From the NCBI RefSeq assembly GCF_001672755.1, contig NZ_LZKI01000146.1, positions 1 to 38,131 on the forward strand: a stretch of 38,131 bases of DNA, given 5' to 3'. Of the stretch, positions 22,338 through 34,774 are shown in pieces. The stretch comes from Mycobacterium colombiense (GTDB lineage: Bacteria; Actinomycetota; Actinomycetes; Mycobacteriales; Mycobacteriaceae). Each line of letters begins with the position of its first letter. Positions within the stretch are counted from its first letter, which is position 1. The notes under the pieces are model-generated. The model was not told the origin of the DNA. It did no database searches and worked only from the letters and a program-made list of their open reading frames with translations. The translations under genes were made by a program, and so were the position numbers.

Positions 22338-23828
22338 TCAGATTTCCACGTCCTTGTCGTAGTACACGCGGTCCTCGCGCCAGCCGCCGGTACCCATGCC
22401 GATCCCGGCGTAGTCCTCGACGAATTCGATCTGGTTGATCCACTTGGCCATTTTGAAGCCCACCTGAGTTTCCACCCGCAGACGTAAGGGTGCACCGTGC
22501 TGGATCGGCAGAGGCGCACCGTTCATTTCATAGGCGAGCAGGGTCTGCGGCTTGTCGGCGAACTCGAGGTCGATCACCTCATAGAACTGGCCACCGCCAT
22601 GCGACGCCGGCTCGTCGGTGCTGTTGTCCTGCATCGTCAGAAAGCAGATGTAGCGTGCCTGCGGCAGCGGCCGCACCAGGTCCACCAGCCGATGCAGGTG
22701 AACGCCGGTCCATTCGCCGATGCTGGTCCAGCCCTGGACGCAATTGTGCATCACACACTGCGTTTCGGACTCGGCGAGTGCGCGCAGCGCGCTGAGGTCC
22801 ATGATCACCGGATTTTCCACCAACCCGCCGACCCGCAGCCGCCAGTCCACGAAGTTGTGCACCGCCATCACCTTGTATTCCGTGCTGGTGGGCGGCTTTC
22901 CGTTGATGCGGTGTTGCTTGGAGATTTTGTGCGCCGGATAGTTCTGCCGCGAGTTCAGCGGCCGCAGCAGTAGCAGGCGCGCCGCGGTGACGACCGCGCC
23001 CAGCACGCGCTGCACCGACCGGGGATTGCGCAGACTCCAGACCGTCGCCGCGACGTGGACGGCGATGATCGCCGCAATGATCAGCAGTGAGATGGTGGTC
23101 GCCCAGTACGTGTTACGGACCGCACCGAAAATCATTGACGCGGTGAGCCTTCCCCAGCCCCAGAAAAAAATCATCGACAGATGAATCACGATGAAGACCA
23201 GGAACGCGATGAGGCCGAAGAAGTGCAAGCTCCGCGCCCATTGCCGCCCACCCCACATTCGCACATACCAGGGGAACCGCGCCTCGATCGCCGGAGACTG
23301 AGCGGCCCCGGTGAGGATCTGAAAAGGCGCCAGAACAAAGACGACCCCGGCGTACGTCAGCTTCTGCATGGCGTCCAGCGGCTCACCGGGCAGCACCGGC
23401 GGCAGATTGAACGACATATACGTGACGACGTCGTCCCACGCTTCGGGGAAGATCGACCACGAGGCCGGCCAGTAGCGATGCCACTGGCCGGTCGCGAACA
23501 ACAGGATGTAGTAGGACAGACCGAGCAGAATCCAGCCGATGACCACGAAGAAATGCCAGTGGCGGCCCACACCGAGCTGCGCGCGGCCGGGCAACGAAAT
23601 GAACGGGCTGTAGTCCTCCTCCTCATCCAGCGTGTCGTAGATCCTGTCCCGCGGCATCACCTTTCGGGTGAAGCGCGCCCACTCGGTGCCCGGCTTGCTG
23701 TCGTCGTGCCAATACAACTTCGGGTGGGTGGCCAGAATCTCGATTCCGCTGCGCAGAATCAGCGTCACGAACAACACGTTCAGCCAATGGTCGATGCGCA
23801 GCCAGACCGGATAGTCCAACACTGTCAT
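22338..23828 (-). CDS. Membrane cytochrome b fused to a sulfite-oxidase-type molybdopterin enzyme
   Basis: A 496-residue fusion. The N-terminal half has about five membrane helices with histidines suited to b-haem binding (RIDHWLNVLFVTLILRSG, then RHWHFFVVIGWILLGL, then SLHFFGLIAFLVFIVIHLS, and YWATTISLLIIAAIIAVHVA). The C-terminal half (about residue 310 on) is a sulfite oxidase/MsrP-like molybdopterin domain; Cys363 in NCVQGWTSIGEWTGV is the expected molybdenum ligand. It recalls MsrP-MsrQ, where the two parts are separate chains, and, from memory, M. tuberculosis Rv0218. It should pass electrons between the membrane quinone or haem and a substrate such as methionine sulfoxide or sulfite. 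The ATG at 23828 follows the membrane partner gene by 12 bp. Confidence 0.87.
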   Translation of the reverse strand: MTVLDYPVWLRIDHWLNVLFVTLILRSGIEILATHPKLYWHDDSKPGTEWARFTRKVMPRDRIYDTLDEEEDYSPFISLPGRAQLGVGRHWHFFVVIGWILLGLSYYILLFATGQWHRYWPASWSIFPEAWDDVVTYMSFNLPPVLPGEPLDAMQKLTYAGVVFVLAPFQILTGAAQSPAIEARFPWYVRMWGGRQWARSLHFFGLIAFLVFIVIHLSMIFFWGWGRLTASMIFGAVRNTYWATTISLLIIAAIIAVHVAATVWSLRNPRSVQRVLGAVVTAARLLLLRPLNSRQNYPAHKISKQHRINGKPPTSTEYKVMAVHNFVDWRLRVGGLVENPVIMDLSALRALAESETQCVMHNCVQGWTSIGEWTGVHLHRLVDLVRPLPQARYICFLTMQDNSTDEPASHGGGQFYEVIDLEFADKPQTLLAYEMNGAPLPIQHGAPLRLRVETQVGFKMAKWINQIEFVEDYAGIGMGTGGWREDRVYYDKDVEI

Positions 23829-23840
23829 GCCGGCGCCCCC

Positions 23841-24365
23841 TCAGTCATACCACTGCCGGCGACGCGGGTAGGCCACGTTGATGCCCGACAGCACCGTCGT
23901 GTGCACGACGATAAACGCCGCCGCGCAAGCCATTCCCAATGTTCCGGGTGCGAAGTCCCATCGCGCGGTCATCGTGACCATCCCGGGCAGGCTGACCCAG
24001 CGAGTGACCAGATACAGGGCGAGAAATGCCACGCAGACCAAACTGCCGAGGTACCAACCCGCCTGGGGCACAGCAGGTTTGACGCCGACCACCATGGCGC
24101 TCGCCGCGGTCAGGCACACGGCAGCCAACACCAGCACGTAGGCGACGAAATAGCGGGGCAGGTCCGGCTCGGCGACCAGCAGGTAGACGTGCGCCCCCAC
24201 CAACCCGGTCAAAAGCCCCCCGCCCAGAGCGGTTACCGTGCGCGGCAGGTTGAACGCCACCCAGCCGTTCAACGTCAGCACAGGGGACGACAAAAGACGC
24301 CGCCACAGCGCCATCGTGCGTCGCGCCACGAGATCGGCCACAACTGCCAGGTACCCGCCCCGCAC
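23841..24365 (-). CDS. Four-helix membrane protein, partner of the molybdopterin enzyme
   Basis: A 174-residue integral membrane protein with about four transmembrane helices (VTALGGGLLTGLVGAHVYLL, then FVAYVLVLAAVCLTAASAMV, then YLGSLVCVAFLALYLVTRWV, and MACAAAFIVVHTTVLSGINV). No catalytic motif is seen. The start is uncertain: the only upstream start in frame is the GTG at 24365, with no good ribosome-binding site, and an ATG at 24314 is possible. An ATG at 24420 is in another frame. It precedes the cytochrome b/molybdopterin gene by 12 bp; the pair recalls Rv0218-Rv0219 of M. tuberculosis (from memory). I infer a membrane subunit of that enzyme. Confidence 0.75.
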   Translation of the reverse strand: MRGGYLAVVADLVARRTMALWRRLLSSPVLTLNGWVAFNLPRTVTALGGGLLTGLVGAHVYLLVAEPDLPRYFVAYVLVLAAVCLTAASAMVVGVKPAVPQAGWYLGSLVCVAFLALYLVTRWVSLPGMVTMTARWDFAPGTLGMACAAAFIVVHTTVLSGINVAYPRRRQWYD

Positions 24366-27805
<3,440 letters not shown>

Positions 27806-27815
27806 CGGATCTTCC

Positions 27816-28958
27816 TCATTTCGCCGAACGACCCGCCTTCTCAAACTCGTACACGCGCAAATTATGCTCCTCCGGCGTCCCAAACATGCCGCGGTACAAC
27901 GTGATCCGGCGAAGGTACAGATGCAGGTCATGCTCCCAGGTGACGCCGATGCCACCGTGCATCTGCACACACGCCTGGACGATCTGCCCCGCCATCTCGC
28001 CCACGTAGGACTTGGCGATGCTGGCCGACACACTCGCTTCCGGCGCGCGGGCGGCCACGTCGGCGACCGCCGCCGAGGTGGTGGCGCGACAGGCTTCCAG
28101 CCAGAGCTTCATGTCGGCGAACTTGTGCTTGAGCGCCTGATACGACGCCAGCGGGCGACCGAATGTGTGCCGGTCCAGCGCCCACCGCACGGTGAGGTCG
28201 AACACCGTCTGCAGGGCGCCGACCACCTCGGCGCATTGCAGCACCTGGGCGATCTGACTTTGTCGATCGACGAGCGCAGCCGTCTCGCCGGCGGTGCCGA
28301 CGGCCGCCGACCGCGGCACCACGACGCCGTCGAAGTGCACCCGGCCGTATTGCTTGACCAGATCGACCGACTGTTGGGGCTCGATCCGGACCCCCGGCGC
28401 GTCCGTCGGGACGAGGAACTGACGAATCTCGGCGCCGCACCGCGCCACCAGCAGCAGCAGCGCACTCTGGGCGGCCGCCTCGACGCGGTCCTTGACGCCG
28501 TCGATGCGGTAACCGGAATCGGTTTCGGTGGCCGTGACCGAAGGATCCAGCGGTGCCCAGCCCCGGCCCGGCTCGCAGACCGCCCACGACGCCACGGATT
28601 CACCCGCTATCAGCGCCTCGATGGCGTCGGCGTGCTCGTCGGAGTTTGTGCACTCGACAAGCCCGGCCAGCACGGTGCTGACCGGGTACAGCGGTCCGGG
28701 CGCCACCGTCTTGCCGAGTTGCTCGGCGACCATCGCGAGATCGGCGAAGCCGTTCTCCGAGACGCTTCCGCCGCCCAACTCCTCCGGCACGAGCAGGCCC
28801 GTCCAGCCGAGCTCCGCGGCGCGCTGCCACCACGCGGGATCGAATGACGTGCCCGCGGCGTGCAGCTCCCGCACCCGGCGCAGCGGCGCTTCCTTTTCCA
28901 GAAACGCCTGGGTGGTCGAGGTGAAAAGGATCTTTTCGGGAGAGTCGAGGGTGGTCAT
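27816..28958 (-). CDS. Acyl-CoA dehydrogenase, beta-type subunit (third pair)
   Basis: A 380-residue acyl-CoA dehydrogenase-fold chain. The C-terminal blocks DRHTFGRPLASYQALKHKFA and MHGGIGVTWEHDLHLYLRR are well kept, while the middle domain is diverged and neither of the two catalytic Glu positions is filled. I start at the ATG at 28958 (MTTLDSPEK); the frame continues to a TTG at 29003, which would add 15 residues. The ribosome-binding site is weak. It is the first gene of its operon, and a CGATGTTAG element at 29062, one base different from the CTATGTTAG at 11592, lies about 100 bp upstream. Confidence 0.88.
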   Translation of the reverse strand: MTTLDSPEKILFTSTTQAFLEKEAPLRRVRELHAAGTSFDPAWWQRAAELGWTGLLVPEELGGGSVSENGFADLAMVAEQLGKTVAPGPLYPVSTVLAGLVECTNSDEHADAIEALIAGESVASWAVCEPGRGWAPLDPSVTATETDSGYRIDGVKDRVEAAAQSALLLLVARCGAEIRQFLVPTDAPGVRIEPQQSVDLVKQYGRVHFDGVVVPRSAAVGTAGETAALVDRQSQIAQVLQCAEVVGALQTVFDLTVRWALDRHTFGRPLASYQALKHKFADMKLWLEACRATTSAAVADVAARAPEASVSASIAKSYVGEMAGQIVQACVQMHGGIGVTWEHDLHLYLRRITLYRGMFGTPEEHNLRVYEFEKAGRSAK

Positions 28959-29156
28959 AGTGCCGAGGGGATCCTTCTTGACATTCGATCGCTGCGGCTG
29001 CAACGGAATCGGTTTGAGTATTTGATCATCCGCCCGATCGGTCCTCGGTTGGCTGCCGATTCGATGTTAGCAACGCGCGATACGGTAAGAGATACCGGAG
29101 TTCAGTCGGTAAAAGTAGGTCAAGACGTTCGGCGGGGTCCCGCGCACACGATTGCG
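28959..29156 (-). promoter_or_regulatory. Control region upstream of the third acyl-CoA dehydrogenase pair
   Basis: About 200 bp that hold no gene. It contains CGATGTTAG at 29062-29070, the inverted repeat CGGTA-AGAGA-TACCG at 29083-29097, and CGGTAAAAG from about 29107, a near-direct repeat of CGGTAAGAG at 29083. These are candidate regulator sites for the minus-strand acyl-CoA dehydrogenase operon. Confidence 0.4.
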
Positions 29157-30116
29157 CTACATCGCGAACACGCGGCGGACCGCTTGCGCATGCAGCGCCC
29201 GATTCTCCTGGGAAACAACCCAATCGGGGACCATCGAGTCGAAGCCGTTGAAGGTCGCGGCGATCACGTGCAATTCGGTGTGGACGTACGCGTGCAACAG
29301 CCGGTTGGCGTAGTCGATGGCCTCGTCGCGGCACGGATCGATCTCGGAGCAGCTGACGAACGTGGGCGGTAGGCCTTCGAGATTGGCGCGGTGCGCGGGG
29401 ACGTGTTGACCGTTGGCGCGGGCGTCGCCGAGATAGTGGTTCCACGCCCGGCTCACGGCCGGACCGTTGAGACCTGGGGTGCGCTGGAATTCCCGACGCG
29501 ACGGCGTGGCATCGGAATCGAGCATCGGCTGGTGCAGGATCTGCATCAGGATCGCCGGACCTTCGCGGTCGAACGTGCGCTGGGTCAGACCCGCGACCAG
29601 CGCCGCGCCCGCATCGCGGCCCATCACCGCGATCCGGCTCGCATCGGCGTCCAGCTCCGCGCTGTTCTCGACGGCGTAACGAAAGGCCGCCTCGACATCG
29701 TCGAGCGCCGCCGGACACGGATTTTCTGGGGCCAGGCGGTAGTCCACCGACACCACCAGGCAGCCCCCGTCGCGGGCCAGCTCCACGCAGTGCGCGTGGT
29801 CGGTCTCCAGGTTCCCGGTGACGAACCCGCCGCCATGCGCGTACACCACCAGCGGCGCGGCGGATTCGGTGTGGCCACGATACAAACGCAGGCCCAGCTG
29901 CTGACCGTCCGGACCGGCGATGGATCGTGAATCAATGGAGACGCCAGTGGTATCGGCCGCTGCGGCGCGCTGCGCGGCCAGCAGGTTGGCGTGTTCACGC
30001 TCGGCCGGCAGTGTCTCGACACGGAATTCGAAGGCGCCCAACTCCACGGCGGCATCGCGCAGCACCGGATCGATGCGGCCGAGGCCGTGCGGCCGGGCCA
30101 GGTTCGTCTGTGTCAT
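29157..30116 (-). CDS. HSL-family alpha/beta-hydrolase with lost catalytic residues (pseudo-esterase)
   Basis: A 319-residue member of the hormone-sensitive-lipase-like (alpha/beta-hydrolase-3) family. The oxyanion-hole motif HGGGF is intact at residues 94-98, as is VDYRLAPENPCPAALDD. At the nucleophile elbow, however, the usual G-D-S-A-G reads G166-R-D168-A-G, so the Ser is Asp. Where the family has His-Gly-Phe the sequence is Asn290-Gly-Phe. Asp260 (SEIDPCRDE) remains. The codons (GAT and AAC) were read directly. A binding, non-catalytic role is likely. The start is the ATG at 30116; an ATG at 30152 is possible. It lies 198 bp before the acyl-CoA dehydrogenase pair and diverges from the second P450. 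Confidence 0.85.
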   Translation of the reverse strand: MTQTNLARPHGLGRIDPVLRDAAVELGAFEFRVETLPAEREHANLLAAQRAAAADTTGVSIDSRSIAGPDGQQLGLRLYRGHTESAAPLVVYAHGGGFVTGNLETDHAHCVELARDGGCLVVSVDYRLAPENPCPAALDDVEAAFRYAVENSAELDADASRIAVMGRDAGAALVAGLTQRTFDREGPAILMQILHQPMLDSDATPSRREFQRTPGLNGPAVSRAWNHYLGDARANGQHVPAHRANLEGLPPTFVSCSEIDPCRDEAIDYANRLLHAYVHTELHVIAATFNGFDSMVPDWVVSQENRALHAQAVRRVFAM

Positions 30117-30471
30117 ATCAACTCGTTTTTCGGGCTCGTCGTGCGGGCTCATCGGCGGTCCCGGAGGGTCAGCCTTACCGTAAACCACCTTCAAGGTAGA
30201 CCTGCGCTTTTAGGCGGCGACACACCAGGTGCTCGGCGACGCGAAACGAGCCCGGCGGGCCGGCGCCGCGGGAGAAATGGAGCCGCATCGAGTGGGCCTG
30301 CGGCACGCCGCGAATCGATCGCCGTCGGCCCGGCGAGCACAGCCATTGGGCTTCGTTGCTATCTATACTATGATAGCTATTTTCAGCTCGGCATACCCGC
30401 CGTGGATTTCGCGGGCACTCGTCACCCGGTCCGCGTGAACCGCCTTATCCGTTGTTTCAGGAGGAGCGCCG
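30117..30471. promoter_or_regulatory. Divergent control region with site D (CTATGATAG) and other palindromes
   Basis: About 355 bp between the pseudo-esterase and the second P450. GCTATC (30358-30363) and GATAGC (30372-30377) are perfect arms around TATACTAT and contain CTATGATAG at 30368-30376, the fourth copy of the shared element. ATAGCTAT follows directly. Nearer the pseudo-esterase lie TTACCGTAA (30175-30183) and the palindrome ACCTTCAAGGT (30187-30197). The P450 has AGGAGGAG before its ATG. No gene is seen in the middle of the region. Confidence 0.55.
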
Positions 30472-31704
30472 ATGACGCTCAGCACTGGTCCGAACAGTCA
30501 GCCCGTCGTACCCTCGCTCGATTTCACCGGTGAAACCAGCCCCTACCCGTTTTTTCAACACATGCGTCGCACCGACCCGGTGTGGCATGGTTCCCTGACC
30601 GATAACACCCAGTTGCCGGAAGAGCTTCGACCCAGAGACGAGTGGGTCCTGTTCGATTACAACGGTGTATCCCAAGCCTTTCGCGACGACCGGATCTTCA
30701 CGTCGGCCGCCTACGACAAGACGATCGGGTTGGTGATGGGACACACCATCCTGGCGATGGGCGGCCGAGAACATCACGATCACCGCAACCTGGTGGCCAA
30801 GGCGTTCCGCGCGACCGCGCTGGAACGCTGGGAACCGTCGGTCATCGGGCCGGTCTGCGATCGACTGGTCGACGAGATCAAGGACGACGGTCAAGCCGAT
30901 CTGGTGAAGGCGGTCACTTTCGAATTTCCCACGCGGATCATCTCGACGCTGCTCGGCCTGCCGGCCGAGGATCTGGACTTCTTCCGGCGGTTGTCACTCG
31001 ACCTGATCTCGATCCCGACCGACATCGAGGCGGGTTTGAACGCCGCGACAGAGCTCTACGACTATTTCCTCAAACAGGTCGAGCAGCGCAGGCGCAAGCT
31101 CACCGATGACATCATCGGCGACCTGGTCGCCGCCGAGATCGACGGTGAGAAACTCACCGACGAGGCCATCATCGCCTTTTTGCGGCTGCTGCTCCCGGCC
31201 GGCCTGGAGACCACCTATCGCTCATCGGGCAATCTGCTCTACCTGCTGCTGACCCACCCCGAACAGCTCGCGATGGTCAACCAGGACCGGTCGCTGATAC
31301 CCATGGCGATCGAGGAGGGCCTGCGGTTCGAAACGCCACTGACCATGGTTATGCGGACCACAACCGAAGAGGTCGAAATCGGCGGTAAGACAATCCCTGC
31401 CGAGGCCCAGATCGACATGTGCATGGGCTCGGCCAATCGTGACGAGACCCGCTGGACCGATCCCGACACGTTCGACATCCGCCGGCCGCGGCAATCCCAC
31501 ATCGCCTTCGCCGGCGGAATCCACATGTGCCTCGGCATGCACCTGGCCCGGCTGGAAACCCGGGTCATGCTGAACAGCCTGTTAGACCGCGTCGAAAATC
31601 TGACCTTCGTGCCCGACGACGGCACCGGCGAGGAATCCAAGATCGTCGGGCTCACCTTCCGGTCGCCGAACAAGCTTCCGGTGACGTTCGCCCCCGCCGC
31701 ATGA
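30472..31704 (+). CDS. Cytochrome P450 (second)
   Basis: A 410-residue bacterial P450. The I-helix motif AGLETT is at residues 243-248, E-x-x-R is Glu282 to Arg285, and the haem loop FAGGIHMCLG has the cysteine ligand near residue 353. The segment MGGREHHDHRNLVAKAFR is the C-helix region. AGGAGGAG lies about seven bases before the ATG. It overlaps the following alcohol dehydrogenase gene as ATGA, a strong hint that the alcohol it makes is the substrate of that enzyme. The two P450s of the window are only distantly alike. Redox partners are not next to it; the ferredoxin at 6415 is the nearest candidate. Confidence 0.93.
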   Translation: MTLSTGPNSQPVVPSLDFTGETSPYPFFQHMRRTDPVWHGSLTDNTQLPEELRPRDEWVLFDYNGVSQAFRDDRIFTSAAYDKTIGLVMGHTILAMGGREHHDHRNLVAKAFRATALERWEPSVIGPVCDRLVDEIKDDGQADLVKAVTFEFPTRIISTLLGLPAEDLDFFRRLSLDLISIPTDIEAGLNAATELYDYFLKQVEQRRRKLTDDIIGDLVAAEIDGEKLTDEAIIAFLRLLLPAGLETTYRSSGNLLYLLLTHPEQLAMVNQDRSLIPMAIEEGLRFETPLTMVMRTTTEEVEIGGKTIPAEAQIDMCMGSANRDETRWTDPDTFDIRRPRQSHIAFAGGIHMCLGMHLARLETRVMLNSLLDRVENLTFVPDDGTGEESKIVGLTFRSPNKLPVTFAPAA

Positions 31705-32858
31705 GAAGCCGCGCAGCGATCCTGCACGACGTCGGCGGGCCGTGGTCCGTCGAGGAATTCGAGCTCGATCCCCCCAAGGCCGGCGAGGTGCTGGTGCAGA
31801 TGGCGGCGGCCGGTTTGTGCCACTCCGACGACCACATCCTCAAAGGCGACATGTCGGCGCCCAACGAGGTGATGCGATCGATGGGGCTGCCGACCATGTT
31901 CCCGACGATCGGTGGCCACGAGGGCTCCGGCATCGTGCGCGAGGTCGGCCCGGGTGTCACCGACTTCGAGCCGGGTGACCACGTGGTGATGTCGTTCGTG
32001 GCCGTGTGCGGCCAATGCCGTTGGTGCGCCAGCGGAATCGAGTACCTGTGCGACGTCGGCATCGGCACCATGATCCCGGGGATGCCGACGGACGGCACGT
32101 TCCGCCACCACACCGCCGAGGGCCGCAGCCTTGGCCACATCGCCAAGATCGGCGCATTCGCCGAACACACTGTGGTGTCGACGAATTCACTGGTGAAGAT
32201 CGAGCGACACCTGCCGCTGGCATCGAGCGCCCTGCTGTCCTGCGCCATCCCGACCGGTTACGGTTCCGTCGCCAACCGGTCCAACATGCGCGCCGGCGAC
32301 ACGGTCGTGGTAATCGGCGTCGGCGGGATCGGCACGGGCGCGATCCAGGGAGCCCGCATCAACGGCGCCGCGCAGATCGTCGCGGTGGATCCGGTTGACT
32401 TCAAACAGAAGTCGGCGCTGCAGTTCGGTGCGACACACAGCGCGGCGTCGATCGACGAGGCGCTGGATCTGGTGCGCGGCCTGACGTACGGGGTGATGGC
32501 CGACGCGGTGGTGGTCTCGCCCTCGTTGATCACCCCGGAGGACGTCCGCGACGCCGTGAAGCTCACCCGCAAGGGCGGCACCTGCGTGCTCACCGGCATG
32601 ACGTCGCAGTTGACCCGGTCGGTCAAGATCGACCTGCAGGACTTCATCCTGATGAACAAGACGTTGGCGGGCACCATATTCGGCTCGTGCAACCCGAAGG
32701 CGGACATTTCCCGGCTGGCCCGGCTTTATGAGACGGGCCGGCTTCAGCTGGACGAGATGATCACCAAGCGCTATCGCCTCGACGAGGTCAACGACGCCTA
32801 CGACGACCTGCTCAACGGCAAAATCGTCCGCGGCATCATCGATTTCGGCGTCAGCTGA
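31701..32858 (+). CDS. Zinc-dependent alcohol dehydrogenase (NDMA-dependent-type)
   Basis: A 385-residue medium-chain zinc alcohol dehydrogenase. Catalytic zinc ligands are Cys40 (GLCHSDDH) and His73-Glu74 (GGHEGSG); structural zinc ligands are Cys103, Cys106, Cys109 and Cys117. The Rossmann motif GVGGIGTGAIQGA follows near residue 210. The overall pattern is that of the actinobacterial family annotated as NDMA-dependent, in which the nicotinamide cofactor stays bound. The ATG at 31701 overlaps the P450 stop. It should oxidise the hydroxyl introduced by the P450 to an aldehyde. The gene converges on the YhgE/Pip gene with a 9-bp gap. Confidence 0.9.
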   Translation: MRSRAAILHDVGGPWSVEEFELDPPKAGEVLVQMAAAGLCHSDDHILKGDMSAPNEVMRSMGLPTMFPTIGGHEGSGIVREVGPGVTDFEPGDHVVMSFVAVCGQCRWCASGIEYLCDVGIGTMIPGMPTDGTFRHHTAEGRSLGHIAKIGAFAEHTVVSTNSLVKIERHLPLASSALLSCAIPTGYGSVANRSNMRAGDTVVVIGVGGIGTGAIQGARINGAAQIVAVDPVDFKQKSALQFGATHSAASIDEALDLVRGLTYGVMADAVVVSPSLITPEDVRDAVKLTRKGGTCVLTGMTSQLTRSVKIDLQDFILMNKTLAGTIFGSCNPKADISRLARLYETGRLQLDEMITKRYRLDEVNDAYDDLLNGKIVRGIIDFGVS

Positions 32859-32867
32859 CGGCTCGGC

Positions 32868-34772
32868 CTACATCTTGATAGCGGGGATCAGCCTGCTGAG
32901 ATTCCAGAGCCGGTCTCTTCGCGCCGACAGGCAGGAGATCGCCAGTGCGACAGCCGTTATCCCGACCAGCACGGTGATCGCCTGCCATAGCCGGGCGTCG
33001 ATGCCGCCGAGTATCAGCTGCCGGAGTCCGTTGACGCCATAGGTCATCGGGTCGAAGCGGTGCAGGACCTGGAAAGGCCGTGACGTGGTTTCCACGGGAT
33101 ACATGCCGCCCGCACTGACGAGCTGCAACATGAGCAGGGCCATGATCAGCACCCGGCCCACCGCTGGACCGACAAGCGCATTGATCGCCTGCGTCGCGGC
33201 CACGAACGCGCCGGAAATCAGCACCATGAACCCCAGCATCGCCACCGGATGCACGGCATGCATTCCGAGGGCGAACCGGACCACGCAGTAGAGAATGACG
33301 GCTTGGAATACCGCGATCGCGGCGGCGGGTAGGTAGCTGGCGAGCACCACGCGAAGCGCAAGCACCTCCGCGGCGATCGCGCGAGCCTGCAAGGGCCGCA
33401 AGATCATCCACAGCACCAGGGCACCGAAGAACAGGGCGAGCGTGAGAAAGAACGGAGCCATCCCGGTGCCGAAGTTGGGCGCGGCGTTCTCGTGTGAAGC
33501 CTCGAGTTGCACCGGACCACCGATGGTGTCGGCGACCGCATCTTTTTGCTGGCTAGTCCAGTTGGGTACCTGTTCGGCCCCCTGGGCGAGTTTGGTTGCC
33601 AGTTCGGCCGATCCTGTCTTGAGTTGTCGTGCGCCGTCGTCGAGCTTGGCGATGCCGCCGGCCAATTCGGCGTTGCCGGTGGCGACTTGCTGGGCTCCGT
33701 CGCGCAGTTGGGTGAGCTTGTTCGTCAGGTCCTGCCCCTTGCTGCCGACCTGGTCGAGCGCCGACCCGAGCGGACTGCCCGGGTTGCGCAACCCCGATGT
33801 CATGGCGATGGCCGCGTTCTGCGCGTCGGTGAGTTGCTGGCGGATCTGGGGAGTGAACTGGTGGCCACGGAGCTGATCCTGGATGCCGCGCAGATTGTTC
33901 GCCAGCGGATCCTGTCGCGCGGAGAGCTGATCGATCACCGATGATAGCGAGTTCGCGGCGGTATCCTGCGCGGTGGCGATGGCACCGATCTGGTCGTTGA
34001 CCTGTTGCAGCGCGGTTGCGCCCTGTTGCAGTTGCTGTGTGCTGCCGCCGATTTGCGAGACCGCCTTGGCCACCGCGAGCAGCGGGTCGGTGGCCTGGTT
34101 GATTCCGTCTGACAGTTGCTTGGCACCGGTGGCAAGCTGCGCCGAGCCGGACCGCGCGGCGTCCAGACCTGCCACCAGCTGACCGGCGCCGTCATCGAGT
34201 TGAGCGGCCCCGTCTGCGGCCTGCTTGATACCCGATCCCGACGAAACCACTACCGACAGCATCTGATTGACGGCTTGTCCCGAGATCCGGCTGGACACGG
34301 CGTTGAGCACCTGGCCGATGGCGGTACGACCGATACTCGTGGAGATGTAATTATTGGCGTCGTTGTAGACGGCGATCAGGTTGGCCTTCTTGGGTTGCCC
34401 GGTCACCGGCGAAGCGATCGCTGCGCTGAAGTCCGGCGGCAACTCGACCATGAAGTAGTACTTGCCGTGGTCGACTCCGTTGCGTGCCTCCGCTAAGTCC
34501 ACGACGTGCCAGTCCAGCCCGCCGTCCGCGGTCAGGCTCTTGGCGATCTCCGCGCCGGCGTTGAACTGCTGCCCGGACACGACGGCCCCACGGTCGGAGT
34601 TGACCAGCGCGACCGGCATCTTGTTGGTGTGGCCGAAGGGATCCCAGAACGCCCACAGGTACAGCGCCCCATACACCAGGGGCAGCAGCATCAGTACGAC
34701 GATGGCCACACGCGTCAATCGGCTGCGGCCGAAACGCTTGATCTCCGAGCCGAAGGCGAGTCCAGCCAGCAT
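32868..34772 (-). CDS. YhgE/Pip-type membrane protein (ABC-2-like permease)
   Basis: A 634-residue membrane protein. An N-terminal helix (VAIVVLMLLPLVYGALYLWA) anchors a large extracytoplasmic region that begins with MPVALVNSDRGA and contains many repeats of the type L-x-D-G-A-x-Q-L, predicted to be long helices or coiled coil. The C-terminal part has about five helices in an ABC-2-type arrangement, ending with LHRFDPMTYGVNGLRQLILGG. The family includes the phage-infection protein Pip and type VII-associated proteins. The ATG at 34772 is 2 bp from the stop of the degenerate ABC ATPase. I infer an export or cell-envelope complex controlled by the TetR gene upstream. Confidence 0.88.
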   Translation of the reverse strand: MLAGLAFGSEIKRFGRSRLTRVAIVVLMLLPLVYGALYLWAFWDPFGHTNKMPVALVNSDRGAVVSGQQFNAGAEIAKSLTADGGLDWHVVDLAEARNGVDHGKYYFMVELPPDFSAAIASPVTGQPKKANLIAVYNDANNYISTSIGRTAIGQVLNAVSSRISGQAVNQMLSVVVSSGSGIKQAADGAAQLDDGAGQLVAGLDAARSGSAQLATGAKQLSDGINQATDPLLAVAKAVSQIGGSTQQLQQGATALQQVNDQIGAIATAQDTAANSLSSVIDQLSARQDPLANNLRGIQDQLRGHQFTPQIRQQLTDAQNAAIAMTSGLRNPGSPLGSALDQVGSKGQDLTNKLTQLRDGAQQVATGNAELAGGIAKLDDGARQLKTGSAELATKLAQGAEQVPNWTSQQKDAVADTIGGPVQLEASHENAAPNFGTGMAPFFLTLALFFGALVLWMILRPLQARAIAAEVLALRVVLASYLPAAAIAVFQAVILYCVVRFALGMHAVHPVAMLGFMVLISGAFVAATQAINALVGPAVGRVLIMALLMLQLVSAGGMYPVETTSRPFQVLHRFDPMTYGVNGLRQLILGGIDARLWQAITVLVGITAVALAISCLSARRDRLWNLSRLIPAIKM

Positions 34773-34774
34773 CG

